Shown here piece by piece: positions 1-5,367 of a DNA stretch of 5,367 nucleotides; positions within the stretch are counted from its first letter, which is position 1, and every line of letters starts with the position of its first letter. The DNA is taken from the NCBI GenBank assembly GCA_947466165.1, contig CANIDW010000134.1, positions 1 to 5,367 on the forward strand. Direction: 5' to 3'. The notes beneath the pieces are model-generated. The model was not told where the DNA came from. It ran no database searches and saw only the letters and a list, made by a program, of their open reading frames with translations. This DNA is from Comamonadaceae bacterium. GTDB taxonomy: Bacteria; Pseudomonadota; Gammaproteobacteria; Burkholderiales; Burkholderiaceae_C. Position numbers and translations under genes: made by a program.

Positions 1-161
1 ACAATCAGGACGCCGAAAAAGCCCAAGCCCGCCAGCACCGTCCATTTGAGGGTGATCAGGCCCCAGCGCTTGTAGCCTACGTCGCCGGTGGTGGCGTACA
101 AAGCAAAACACACGCTGGCAGTCAGCAATAAAAAATAAATCAGGCCACGAACAATCAGCAT
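1..161 (-). CDS. Small two-helix membrane protein, function unknown (3' end cut by window edge)
   Basis: An open frame starts at an ATG at 161-159, 5 nt after the lpxC stop codon, and runs off the left edge after 53 complete codons. The peptide begins MLIVRGLIYFLLLTASVCFALYA, cut here to MLIVRGLIYFLLLTASV and following residues. Residues about 2-22 are a hydrophobic helix, and residues about 35-53 form a second one (LITLKW, then VLAGLGFFGVLI). They are joined by a short polar loop with TTGDVGYKRWG. By the positive-inside rule the loop (K31, R32) probably faces the cytoplasm, although R5 complicates this. The ribosome binding site is weak (GGTAAG-like, overlapping the lpxC stop), so translation is probably coupled to lpxC. 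I recall similar short proteins of about 65-80 residues beside lpxC in Comamonadaceae but know no function for them. Where E. coli has secM after lpxC, this gene differs: it has no SecM-like arrest sequence in the visible part. The reading frame is moderately certain; any role is unknown. Confidence 0.7.
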   Translation of the reverse strand, partial: MLIVRGLIYFLLLTASVCFALYATTGDVGYKRWGLITLKWTVLAGLGFFGVLI

Positions 162-166
162 CTTGC

Positions 167-1090
167 TTACCAGGCCGGCGCCAGCCGGGCCAGTCCACGC
201 GGTGCTTGAAGCTCGTCTGCAAAGCTGACAATTTCATAGCTATCGGGCTGCGCCAGCAAAGCGCGCAGCAGCTTGTTGTTGAGCGCATGACCGGAGCGAA
301 AGGCGCTGTAGGCGGCCAGCAAAGGCTTGCCCAGCAAAAACAAGTCGCCCATGGCGTCCAGGATCTTGTGTTTGACGAACTCGTCGTTGTAGCGCAGGCC
401 TTCGTTGTTGAGGACCTTGTAGTCGTCCATGACGATGGCATTGTCCAGACCGCCACCCAGGGCCAGGCCATTGGCACGCATCATCTCAACATCCTTGGTG
501 AAGCCAAAGGTGCGGGCGCGCGCTATGTCGCGCACATAAGAGTCTGAGCCCATGTCGAACTCAACCCGCTGGCCGGTGGAATCCACCGCCGGATGGTCAA
601 AATCGATTTCAAAACTGAGCTTGTAGCCATCGTAAGGCGCCAGCCGCGCCCATTTGGTGGCAGCGCCTTCGCCCTCGCGCACCTCGACGGCTTGAAGCAG
701 ACGAATAAATTTTTTCGGGGTTTTCTGCAGCTCGATACCGGCCGACTGCAAAAGAAACACAAAAGAGGCCGCCGAGCCGTCCAGAATCGGCACTTCTTCG
801 GCAGTGATGTCGATGTAAAGATTGTCAATGCCCAGGCCGGCGCATGCAGACATCAGGTGCTCGACCGTGAACACCTTGGTGCTGCCGGCCGAGACGGTCG
901 AAGCCAGTCGCGTGTCGGTGACGGCCAGTGCCGAAACAGCAATGTCCACCGGTTGCGGCAAATCAACCCGCCTGAACACAATGCCGGTGTCGGCGGGGGC
1001 CGGGCGCAGCGTGAGCTCCACCCGCTGGCCGCTGTGCAGGCCGACGCCAACCGCACGGGTCAGGGATTTAAGGGTTCTTTGTGCGAGCAT
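167..1090 (-). CDS. lpxC: UDP-3-O-acyl-N-acetylglucosamine deacetylase LpxC
   Basis: This zinc metalloamidase removes the acetyl group from UDP-3-O-acyl-GlcNAc, the committed cytoplasmic step of lipid A synthesis. The 307-residue product is the normal length (E. coli 305). Its start [10 protein letters not shown] matches the family N-terminus directly, so the ATG at 1090 is well supported. Zinc ligands are visible as H78 in the VEHLM motif and H241 and D245 in the [10 protein letters not shown] motif. The expected catalytic residues are E77 and H268 (SGHALNN), and K242 follows H241 as in E. coli. The conserved DGSAASF loop lies at 104-110 and the ARTFGF motif at 192-197. All key residues are present, so the enzyme should be active. 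The gene follows ftsZ by 73 nt, an order shared with E. coli. It has no clear Shine-Dalgarno; instead its start codon lies inside an inverted repeat (1087-1119). The C-terminus ends LAPAW, unlike the E. coli AVLA end recognised by FtsH. Confidence 0.97.
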   Translation of the reverse strand: MLAQRTLKSLTRAVGVGLHSGQRVELTLRPAPADTGIVFRRVDLPQPVDIAVSALAVTDTRLASTVSAGSTKVFTVEHLMSACAGLGIDNLYIDITAEEVPILDGSAASFVFLLQSAGIELQKTPKKFIRLLQAVEVREGEGAATKWARLAPYDGYKLSFEIDFDHPAVDSTGQRVEFDMGSDSYVRDIARARTFGFTKDVEMMRANGLALGGGLDNAIVMDDYKVLNNEGLRYNDEFVKHKILDAMGDLFLLGKPLLAAYSAFRSGHALNNKLLRALLAQPDSYEIVSFADELQAPRGLARLAPAW

Positions 1091-1119
1091 GGTTCTAGTT
1101 TAAATGGCTTGAACCATGC
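1087..1119 (-). promoter_or_regulatory. Inverted repeat / hairpin enclosing the lpxC start codon
   Basis: On the transcribed strand GCATGGTTC (1119-1111) is followed by a 15-nt loop (1110-1096) and then GAACCATGC (1095-1087). This is a perfect 9-bp stem, and the lpxC ATG (1090-1088) lies wholly within the 3' arm. No good Shine-Dalgarno sequence precedes this ATG (the bases just before it read CTAGAACC). The 5' arm also contains an ATG (1117-1115) that opens a five-codon frame, Met-Val-Gln-Ala-Ile, ending with TAA at 1102-1100. The repeat is seen directly. That it limits lpxC translation, or alternatively is a dyad bound by a protein, is inference. Confidence 0.5.
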
Positions 1120-1127
1120 GCGCGCAA
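1099..1127 (-). promoter_or_regulatory. Possible weak sigma-70-type promoter for lpxC
   Basis: TTGCGC (1127-1122) and TTTAAA (1104-1099) are separated by exactly 17 nt on the minus strand, resembling -35 and -10 elements (3 of 6 and 4 of 6 consensus matches). A transcript from here would start a few bases before the lpxC ATG and be almost leaderless, escaping the hairpin at 1087-1119. The match is weak, and such pairs arise by chance in an AT-richer gap. Confidence 0.2.
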
Positions 1128-1163
1128 TGACCCGTGGCGTCAGCTGCCTTTTTGACGTGCCCC

Positions 1164-2408
1164 TTAATCCGCCTGCTTGCGCAAAAAGGCCGGTATGTCC
1201 AGATCGTCCATTCCGCCGGAAGCCAGCGCATCGACTTTAGCGGCAGCTTGGGTGCGGTTGTTGCGCCACACGCTGGGCGTGGCCATGTTGCCGTAGTCCG
1301 GTTGCGCCGGGCTGATCGACTGCACATTGGTGCTGCTGTCGCTGAAACTGGCCGGCTGCATCATATGGCCCACCGCAACGTTCAGCACAGGCAGGTTGTC
1401 GGTACCGGTACGCAGCACCTGCAAGGGTGGCGCCGCACGGCGCACCGGCAAACGGCTCAGGCCGGTGGCCACCACCGTCACGCGGATTTCCTCACCCAGC
1501 GTGTCGTCGTAGGCCGTGCCGTAGATCACGTGCGCGTCCGGTGAAGCGTAAGCGCGGATGGTGTTCATGGCCATCTTGGACTCGCTGAGCTTGAGCGAAC
1601 CCTTGGCCGCCGTGATCAAGACCAACACGCCTTTGGCGCCAGACAAGTCAATGCCTTCGAGCAGCGGGCAGGCCACAGCCTGCTCAGCGGCGATGCGGGC
1701 GCGGTCCGGACCGCTGGACAGGGCCGTGCCCATCATGGCCTTGCCGGGCTCACCCATGACGGTGCGCACGTCTTCAAAGTCAACGTTCACATGGCCGGGC
1801 ACATTGATGATTTCAGCGATACCGCCAACAGCGTTTTTCAGCACGTCGTTGGCGTGGGCAAAGGCCTGGTCTTGCGTCACGTCATCGCCCAGCACGTCCA
1901 GCAATTTTTCGTTCAACACGACGATCAGTGAATCGACGTTCGCCTCAAGCTCGGCCAGGCCGTTATCGGCGTTGCTCATGCGTTTCGGGCCTTCAAAGTC
2001 AAATGGCTTGGTGATCACGCCGACCGTCAAAATGCCCATCTCTTTGGCTACACGGGCAATCACGGGTGCAGCACCGGTACCGGTACCGCCGCCCATGCCG
2101 GCGGTGATGAACAGCATGTGAGCGCCGGCAATCGCTTCGCGGATGTCGTCAACCGCCATTTCAGCGGCTTCGCGGCCTTTGTCAGGCTTGCTGCCAGCGC
2201 CCAGCCCGCTGCCGCCGAGCTGAATGGTTTTGTGGGGCGTGCCCCGGCCCAGCGCCTGCGCATCGGTGTTGGCGCAAATGAACTCGACGCCTTGCACGCC
2301 GGACTGGATCATGTGCTCAACCGCGTTGCCGCCGCCGCCGCCTACGCCGATCACCTTGATTTGGGTGCCTTGGTTGAACTCTTCGGTTTCAATCATTTCG
2401 ATGCTCAT
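1164..2408 (-). CDS. ftsZ: Cell division GTPase FtsZ
   Basis: FtsZ is the tubulin-like GTPase that polymerises at mid-cell into the ring that recruits the rest of the divisome. The 414-residue product shows the whole family layout. The nucleotide-binding start GVGGGGGNAV is at 21-30, and the tubulin signature GGGTGTG is at 106-112. The T7 synergy loop NVDFED holds the catalytic aspartates D210 and D213, which complete the active site of the neighbouring subunit. The GTPase and C-terminal subdomains end near GLSR (about 316-319). They are followed by a low-conservation linker of about 80 residues containing PSVWR (378-382), then the terminal peptide DLDIPAFLRK (402-411) that binds FtsA and other partners. 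The ATG at 2408 is chosen because AGGAGG stands 4 nt before it; Met5 is possible but lies 16 nt from that site. The gene is separated from ftsA by 143 nt, room for extra regulation. No key residue is missing. Confidence 0.98.
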   Translation of the reverse strand: MSIEMIETEEFNQGTQIKVIGVGGGGGNAVEHMIQSGVQGVEFICANTDAQALGRGTPHKTIQLGGSGLGAGSKPDKGREAAEMAVDDIREAIAGAHMLFITAGMGGGTGTGAAPVIARVAKEMGILTVGVITKPFDFEGPKRMSNADNGLAELEANVDSLIVVLNEKLLDVLGDDVTQDQAFAHANDVLKNAVGGIAEIINVPGHVNVDFEDVRTVMGEPGKAMMGTALSSGPDRARIAAEQAVACPLLEGIDLSGAKGVLVLITAAKGSLKLSESKMAMNTIRAYASPDAHVIYGTAYDDTLGEEIRVTVVATGLSRLPVRRAAPPLQVLRTGTDNLPVLNVAVGHMMQPASFSDSSTNVQSISPAQPDYGNMATPSVWRNNRTQAAAKVDALASGGMDDLDIPAFLRKQAD

Positions 2409-2412
2409 GGAG

Positions 2413-2418
2413 CCTCCT
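2413..2418 (-). promoter_or_regulatory. Strong Shine-Dalgarno sequence of ftsZ
   Basis: AGGAGG on the minus strand, 4 nt before the ftsZ ATG at 2408-2406. It is the best ribosome binding site in the window, fitting the high synthesis rate FtsZ needs relative to FtsQ and FtsA. The spacing is slightly short but workable, and it supports the first ATG over Met5. Confidence 0.8.
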
Positions 2419-2458
2419 GTATTCGTTGCAGTTGCTTAATTTTTCGGGATCTTTTTTT

Positions 2459-2478
2459 ATTCGAGTGACTGATCGAAT
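2459..2478. repeat. Short inverted repeat in the ftsA-ftsZ gap
   Basis: ATTCGA (2459-2464) and TCGAAT (2473-2478) are perfect inverted copies around an 8-base centre. On the transcribed strand the repeat is followed by seven A residues (2458-2452), not T residues, so it is not an intrinsic terminator in the direction of the operon. On the other strand the T run comes before the repeat, which also excludes a terminator. It may be an operator or a chance AT-rich palindrome. I found no convincing -35/-10 pair in the surrounding gap (2409-2551). Confidence 0.35.
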
Positions 2479-2551
2479 TACCCAGGCGGGTCAGCACCGC
2501 CGGAATGTGTCGGGCACGATGATGCACAGCGTTGAGCAGCTAATTTTTTCA

Positions 2552-3781
2552 TCAGAAATTCCCCACCAGCCAGTCTTTAACCCGACCGAAAGCGTTGTGC
2601 ACGCTACCGGCTTTTTGCGAGACCTTGTAACCACGCATGCGGGCCATGCGGGCTTCTTCAAGCAGGCCCATCACCGTGGCGGCACGCGCTTGGGCAACCA
2701 TGTCGGAGAGCGCGCTGGAGTAGCGCGGAATACCGCGCCGTACCGGCTTTAAAAAGATGTCCTCGCCCAGCTCCACCATGCCCGGCATGACCGCACTGCC
2801 GCCCGTGATGACGATGCCTGAGGACAGGACTTCCTCGCAACCGGAGTCACGTATGACCTGCTGCACCAGCGAAAATATTTCCTCGATGCGTGGCTCAATC
2901 ACGCCGGCCAGCGCCTGGCGGCTGAGCATGCGCGGCCCGCGGTCACCCAGCCCCGGCACTTCGACCTGGCGCTCGGGATCGGCCAGCAGTTGTTTGGCAT
3001 AGCCGTTTTCAACTTTGATATCTTCGGCGTCCTTGGTCGGTGTGCGCAGCGCCATGGCGATGTCACTGGTGATCAAGTCGCCTGCTATCGGTATGACGGC
3101 GGTGTGGCGGATCGCGCCGTTGGTAAAGATCGCCACATCGGTGGTGCCTGCGCCGATATCGACCATGGCCACGCCAAGTTCGCGCTCGTCTTGTGTCAGC
3201 ACCGACAAGCTGGAGGCCAGCGGGTTGAGCATGAGCTGGTCCACTTCCAGGCCGCAACGGCGCACGCACTTGATGATGTTCTCGGCCGCACTTTGCGCGC
3301 CTGTGACGATATGCACTTTGGCCTCGAGCCGGATACCGCTCATGCCAATGGGTTCGCGAACATCCTGCCCGTCAATCACAAACTCCTGCGGCTCCACCAG
3401 CAGCAGGCGCTGGTCGGTCGAAATGTTGATGGCTTTGGCGGTCTCAATCACGCGGGCCACATCGGCCTGGCTGACTTCCTTGTCTTTGACCGCGACCATG
3501 CCGCTGGAGTTGATGCCGCGAATATGGCTGCCGGTGATGCCGGTGTAAACCCGCCCGATCTTGCAATCGGCCATGAGCTCGGCCTCTTTCAAGGCCTGCT
3601 GGATGCTTTGCACGGTAGCGTCAATGTTGACGACGACGCCGCGCTTGAGCCCGTTGCTGGCCGCAATGCCCAGACCGGCGAGTTTGAGCTCGCCGCCCGG
3701 TAACACTTCGGCCACCACCACCATCACTTTGCTGGTGCCGATGTCGAGTCCGACAACCAGTTCTTTGTATTCTTTGGCCAT
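2552..3781 (-). CDS. ftsA: Cell division protein FtsA (actin-like FtsZ membrane anchor)
   Basis: FtsA is an actin-fold ATPase that binds the FtsZ tail and tethers the ring to the cytoplasmic membrane, and it helps recruit later division proteins. The chosen product has 409 residues, a usual length. The phosphate-1 motif GLDIGTSK is at 11-18. The FtsA-specific 1C (SHS2) subdomain spans roughly 85-165. The phosphate-2 motif VDIGAGTTD is at 207-215, and the adenosine motif ITGGSAVMPG is at 325-334. The last residues GRVKDWLVGNF (399-409) form the amphipathic membrane-targeting helix. An upstream in-frame ATG at 3820 would add 13 lysine-rich residues ([13 protein letters not shown]) lying inside the end of ftsQ. 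The ATG at 3781 is preferred because MAKEYKELVVGLDIG fits the family N-terminus and AAGGG stands 10 nt before it. It begins 13 nt after the ftsQ stop, so the two genes are surely co-transcribed. Confidence 0.97.
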   Translation of the reverse strand: MAKEYKELVVGLDIGTSKVMVVVAEVLPGGELKLAGLGIAASNGLKRGVVVNIDATVQSIQQALKEAELMADCKIGRVYTGITGSHIRGINSSGMVAVKDKEVSQADVARVIETAKAINISTDQRLLLVEPQEFVIDGQDVREPIGMSGIRLEAKVHIVTGAQSAAENIIKCVRRCGLEVDQLMLNPLASSLSVLTQDERELGVAMVDIGAGTTDVAIFTNGAIRHTAVIPIAGDLITSDIAMALRTPTKDAEDIKVENGYAKQLLADPERQVEVPGLGDRGPRMLSRQALAGVIEPRIEEIFSLVQQVIRDSGCEEVLSSGIVITGGSAVMPGMVELGEDIFLKPVRRGIPRYSSALSDMVAQARAATVMGLLEEARMARMRGYKVSQKAGSVHNAFGRVKDWLVGNF

Positions 3782-3791
3782 AGTTTTTCTA

Positions 3792-3796
3792 CCCTT
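3792..3796 (-). promoter_or_regulatory. Ribosome binding site of ftsA overlapping the ftsQ stop
   Basis: AAGGG on the minus strand, 10 nt before the ATG at 3781 and sharing bases with the ftsQ TAA stop (3797-3795). A ribosome finishing ftsQ would sit over this site, which suggests coupling. It supports the 409-residue FtsA over the longer start at 3820. Confidence 0.55.
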
Positions 3797-4592
3797 ATTT
3801 CCTGTCTTTTTTCGCGTCACCGGCTGTCGTGACGCCGCGTAACTTCAATGCATAGCCGTTTTCATAACGCAAATCTGCCGACTCCAGGTCGCGTCCGAAC
3901 TTGGACGAGGTCTGACTCACCGTGGCCACAAAGCGCTGCATGCGCGCCTGAATGTCAGCCGGTTCTCCCTGCCCCATTTCAATGACTGCACCGCTTTCGA
4001 GTCTGGCGCGCCAGGAGCCGCGGCCAGTGAGCTCCAGCTGGCTCACACTGGTGTCAAGTTTTTCGAGCAGCGGCGTCACCAGGCGATAGCCTTGCAACAC
4101 CAGCGCAGCCTGGCCCTGCGGCCCGTTGAGCAGCGGCAAGTCATCGGCCTCTACATCACCCTGATTGACTTCAAACACTTCGCCCTGGCTGTTGACCAGG
4201 CGCGTGTCCGCTTCGTCGCCCCAGAAGGCCACTGCCTGATGCTCTTGAACCTGCACGCGCAAACGGTCTGGAAACTCGCGTCGCACCACCGCATGGCGAA
4301 CCCAGGGAATCGACTCAAAGGCAGCACGTGTGCGCGCCAGATCCACTGAAAAGAAGTTACCCGCCAGCTTGGGGGCCACATTGGCGCGCAAGGTGACAGC
4401 GTTGTTGTGCACCAGCTCGTTGTCGATGTAAATCGCTTTCAGGCTGAACACGCTCTGGCGACCCATCCAAGACAGCATTGCGGCCAGCACCAAGCCAGCC
4501 AAGAACACCAGCAAAACTGCCGAGGCGTTGTTCATCAGCCGGATGTCCAGCGGCAGCGGTGGCGGATTGAACACTGGGACAGGGCGTCTCAT
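3795..4592 (-). CDS. ftsQ: Cell division protein FtsQ (POTRA-domain divisome subunit)
   Basis: FtsQ is a single-pass inner membrane protein that joins FtsB and FtsL and connects the Z ring with septal peptidoglycan synthesis. With the ATG at 4592 the product has 265 residues. A proline-rich cytoplasmic tail ([20 protein letters not shown], about 2-21) is followed by a transmembrane helix at about 25-42. The POTRA domain lies at about 49-118 ([10 protein letters not shown] through [21 protein letters not shown]). The periplasmic FtsQ/DivIB domain then follows, with [14 protein letters not shown] and LPLLNGPQG. The end contains [15 protein letters not shown], corresponding to the conserved DLRY strand near the FtsB contact region in E. 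coli. An ATG at 4670 would add 26 residues inside ddlB. The start at 4592 is preferred because GGAG sits 7 nt upstream and the ATG overlaps the ddlB stop as ATGA. No defect is visible. The tail of the protein is lysine-rich (AKKDRK). Confidence 0.95.
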   Translation of the reverse strand: MRRPVPVFNPPPLPLDIRLMNNASAVLLVFLAGLVLAAMLSWMGRQSVFSLKAIYIDNELVHNNAVTLRANVAPKLAGNFFSVDLARTRAAFESIPWVRHAVVRREFPDRLRVQVQEHQAVAFWGDEADTRLVNSQGEVFEVNQGDVEADDLPLLNGPQGQAALVLQGYRLVTPLLEKLDTSVSQLELTGRGSWRARLESGAVIEMGQGEPADIQARMQRFVATVSQTSSKFGRDLESADLRYENGYALKLRGVTTAGDAKKDRK

Positions 4593-5367
4593 GGGCGCGC
4601 TCCAGACAGAGGGGCAGCAGCCGTTTGCACCGGGTAGTCCAGCGCGGCACTTTGCAAGACCTTCAGGCACAGCGCCTCGTAGCTCAAACCCGCGGCCCTG
4701 GCCGACATCGGTACCAGCGAATGGCTGGTCATACCGGGTGATGTGTTGATCTCCAGCAAATAGGGCTGGCGTGTGCGTGCGTCAATCATGACGTCTGCAC
4801 GTGCCCAGCCGCGGCAGTTCAGCGTGCGGTAAGCCGCCAGCACCAATTGCTGAATAGCAGCTTCTTCACCGGCCGGCAAACCGCAGGGCACCAGGTACTG
4901 GGTGGTGTCGGTGAAGTATTTGTTCTGGTAGTCGTAATTGCCTTCAGGCGCCACGATCCGGATCACGGGCAAGGCTTTGGCTTGCTCGCCGCTGCCCAGC
5001 ACCGGGCAGGTGACTTCGTCGCCACCAATGAACTGCTCGCACAGCACATCGGCGTCCAGTTGTGCAGCCAGCGCGACTGCGGCACTCAAGTGCTCGGCCG
5101 CGACCACTTTGCTCAGCCCGATTGACGAGCCTTCCCGCGCCGGTTTGACGATCAGCGGCAATCCCAGTGCAGCGGGCACGGCAGCCACATCGGCGTCGGT
5201 GTAAGCGCCACGTCGAAGCAACACATAACGCGGGGTTGACAAGCCATCAGCCAGCCAAATGCGCTTGGTCATGACCTTGTCTATGCACATGCTCGAAGCC
5301 ATGACGCCGGAGCCGGTGTAGGGAATGCCCAGCAATTCGAGCGCACCCTGCACCGTGCCGTCTTCAC
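4589..5367 (-). CDS. ddlB: D-alanine--D-alanine ligase (5' end cut by window edge)
   Basis: This cytoplasmic ATP-grasp ligase joins two D-alanines, giving the dipeptide that MurF adds to the peptidoglycan precursor. The frame is open to the right edge; 258 residues are visible, starting [24 protein letters not shown] is internal in the family (near residue 68 in E. coli DdlB), so about 65-70 N-terminal residues are missing because the window ends, not because the gene is broken. The GTG at 5353 is therefore a valine codon and not the start. In visible numbering, [10 protein letters not shown] (74-83) contains the substrate-loop serine S80. The omega-loop [11 protein letters not shown] carries Y150, equivalent to E. 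coli Y216, typical of D-Ala-D-Ala rather than D-Ala-D-lactate ligases. ARADVMID gives R189 and D191, and [15 protein letters not shown] gives E205 and N207, the magnesium and phosphate residues. The place just before ftsQ matches the standard dcw order, where murC would precede it. The gene symbol is by position; ddl is equally acceptable. Confidence 0.96.
   Translation of the reverse strand, partial: EDGTVQGALELLGIPYTGSGVMASSMCIDKVMTKRIWLADGLSTPRYVLLRRGAYTDADVAAVPAALGLPLIVKPAREGSSIGLSKVVAAEHLSAAVALAAQLDADVLCEQFIGGDEVTCPVLGSGEQAKALPVIRIVAPEGNYDYQNKYFTDTTQYLVPCGLPAGEEAAIQQLVLAAYRTLNCRGWARADVMIDARTRQPYLLEINTSPGMTSHSLVPMSARAAGLSYEALCLKVLQSAALDYPVQTAAAPLSGARP
4600..4603 (-). promoter_or_regulatory. 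Ribosome binding site deciding the ftsQ start
   Basis: GGAG on the minus strand, within the last codons of ddlB, 7 nt before the ftsQ ATG at 4592. Spacing is ideal, and the ATG overlaps the ddlB stop in ATGA (4592-4589), the usual arrangement for translational coupling. Together these favour this start over the upstream ATG at 4670. Confidence 0.6.

Noticed and set aside
1134..1155. Possible plus-strand terminator (GGC...GCC followed by TTTTT)
   Set aside because: The stem is only about 3 bp and there is no plus-strand gene upstream to terminate; read-through from ftsZ to lpxC on the minus strand is unaffected.
593..1240. Long plus-strand open frame (215 codons) opposite lpxC and the ftsZ-lpxC gap
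   Set aside because: It is antisense to a clearly conserved gene, has no recognisable domain, and is expected from high GC codon usage on the other strand.
1100..1327. Minus-strand 75-codon frame overlapping the ftsZ 3' end and running to the lpxC leader
   Set aside because: It is an alternate frame of the ftsZ tail. Its Arg/Pro/Trp-rich composition is a frame-shift artefact; only its last five codons are discussed, as a separate upstream frame.
2409..2551. Sigma-70 promoter for ftsZ in the ftsA-ftsZ gap
   Set aside because: I tried several -35/-10 pairings (for example TTCGAT with AAAGAT at 17 nt), but none matched better than 3 of 6 in the -10 box, so no promoter is called.
2990..3703. 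Plus-strand open frame (237 codons) opposite ftsA
   Set aside because: Same reason: it mirrors the ftsA codons, with a His/Asp/Gly-rich composition typical of antisense frames and no supporting ribosome site or family resemblance.
3782..3820. Upstream FtsA start adding [13 protein letters not shown]
   Set aside because: It overlaps the ftsQ end, lacks family support, and a better-placed ribosome site serves the ATG at 3781.
1..5367. Novel multi-gene system, mobile element, CRISPR array or RNA gene
   Set aside because: All coding space is taken by a standard dcw segment with uniform strand and composition. No tandem repeats, transposase, integrase or tRNA-like structure was seen.

Overview
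The window is a stretch of the division and cell wall (dcw) cluster, with every gene on the minus strand. In transcription order (right to left) it reads ddlB (5' end cut by the window edge), ftsQ, ftsA, ftsZ, lpxC, and a small two-helix membrane protein gene cut by the left edge. Gene order, high GC content and protein details suggest a betaproteobacterium of the order Burkholderiales, most likely Comamonadaceae (Polaromonas/Rhodoferax/Acidovorax-like). Those details are an FtsZ starting MSIEMIE, a PSVWR motif in its linker and a DLDIPAFLRK tail, and an FtsA ending in DWLVGNF. The taxonomic call rests on remembered family resemblance, not on a search.

Layout from right to left: 5367-4589 is the C-terminal ~80% of D-Ala-D-Ala ligase. 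Its stop overlaps the start of ftsQ in an ATGA (4592-4589). ftsQ (4592-3795) is followed 13 nt later by ftsA (3781-2552), whose ribosome binding site overlaps the ftsQ stop. A 143-nt gap (2551-2409) precedes ftsZ (2408-1164), which has a near-perfect Shine-Dalgarno sequence. A 73-nt gap (1163-1091) precedes lpxC (1090-167). Five nucleotides after lpxC begins an unnamed small membrane protein gene (161 to the window edge).

The genes act together at the envelope. DdlB makes the D-Ala-D-Ala dipeptide for peptidoglycan. FtsZ polymerises into the division ring, FtsA tethers it to the membrane, and FtsQ links the ring to the septal synthesis machinery. LpxC commits UDP-GlcNAc acyl chains to lipid A. 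The coding content is ordinary and complete, and I see no mobile element, CRISPR array, RNA gene, defence locus or undescribed multi-gene system.

The less ordinary signals lie in the two gaps. Most notable is a perfect 9-bp inverted repeat that buries the lpxC start codon in the 3' arm of a predicted hairpin, with a five-codon upstream reading frame starting in the 5' arm and no clear Shine-Dalgarno. In the ftsA-ftsZ gap there is a 24-codon reading frame overlapping the ftsA stop (TGATG) and a 6-bp inverted repeat next to an A7 run.
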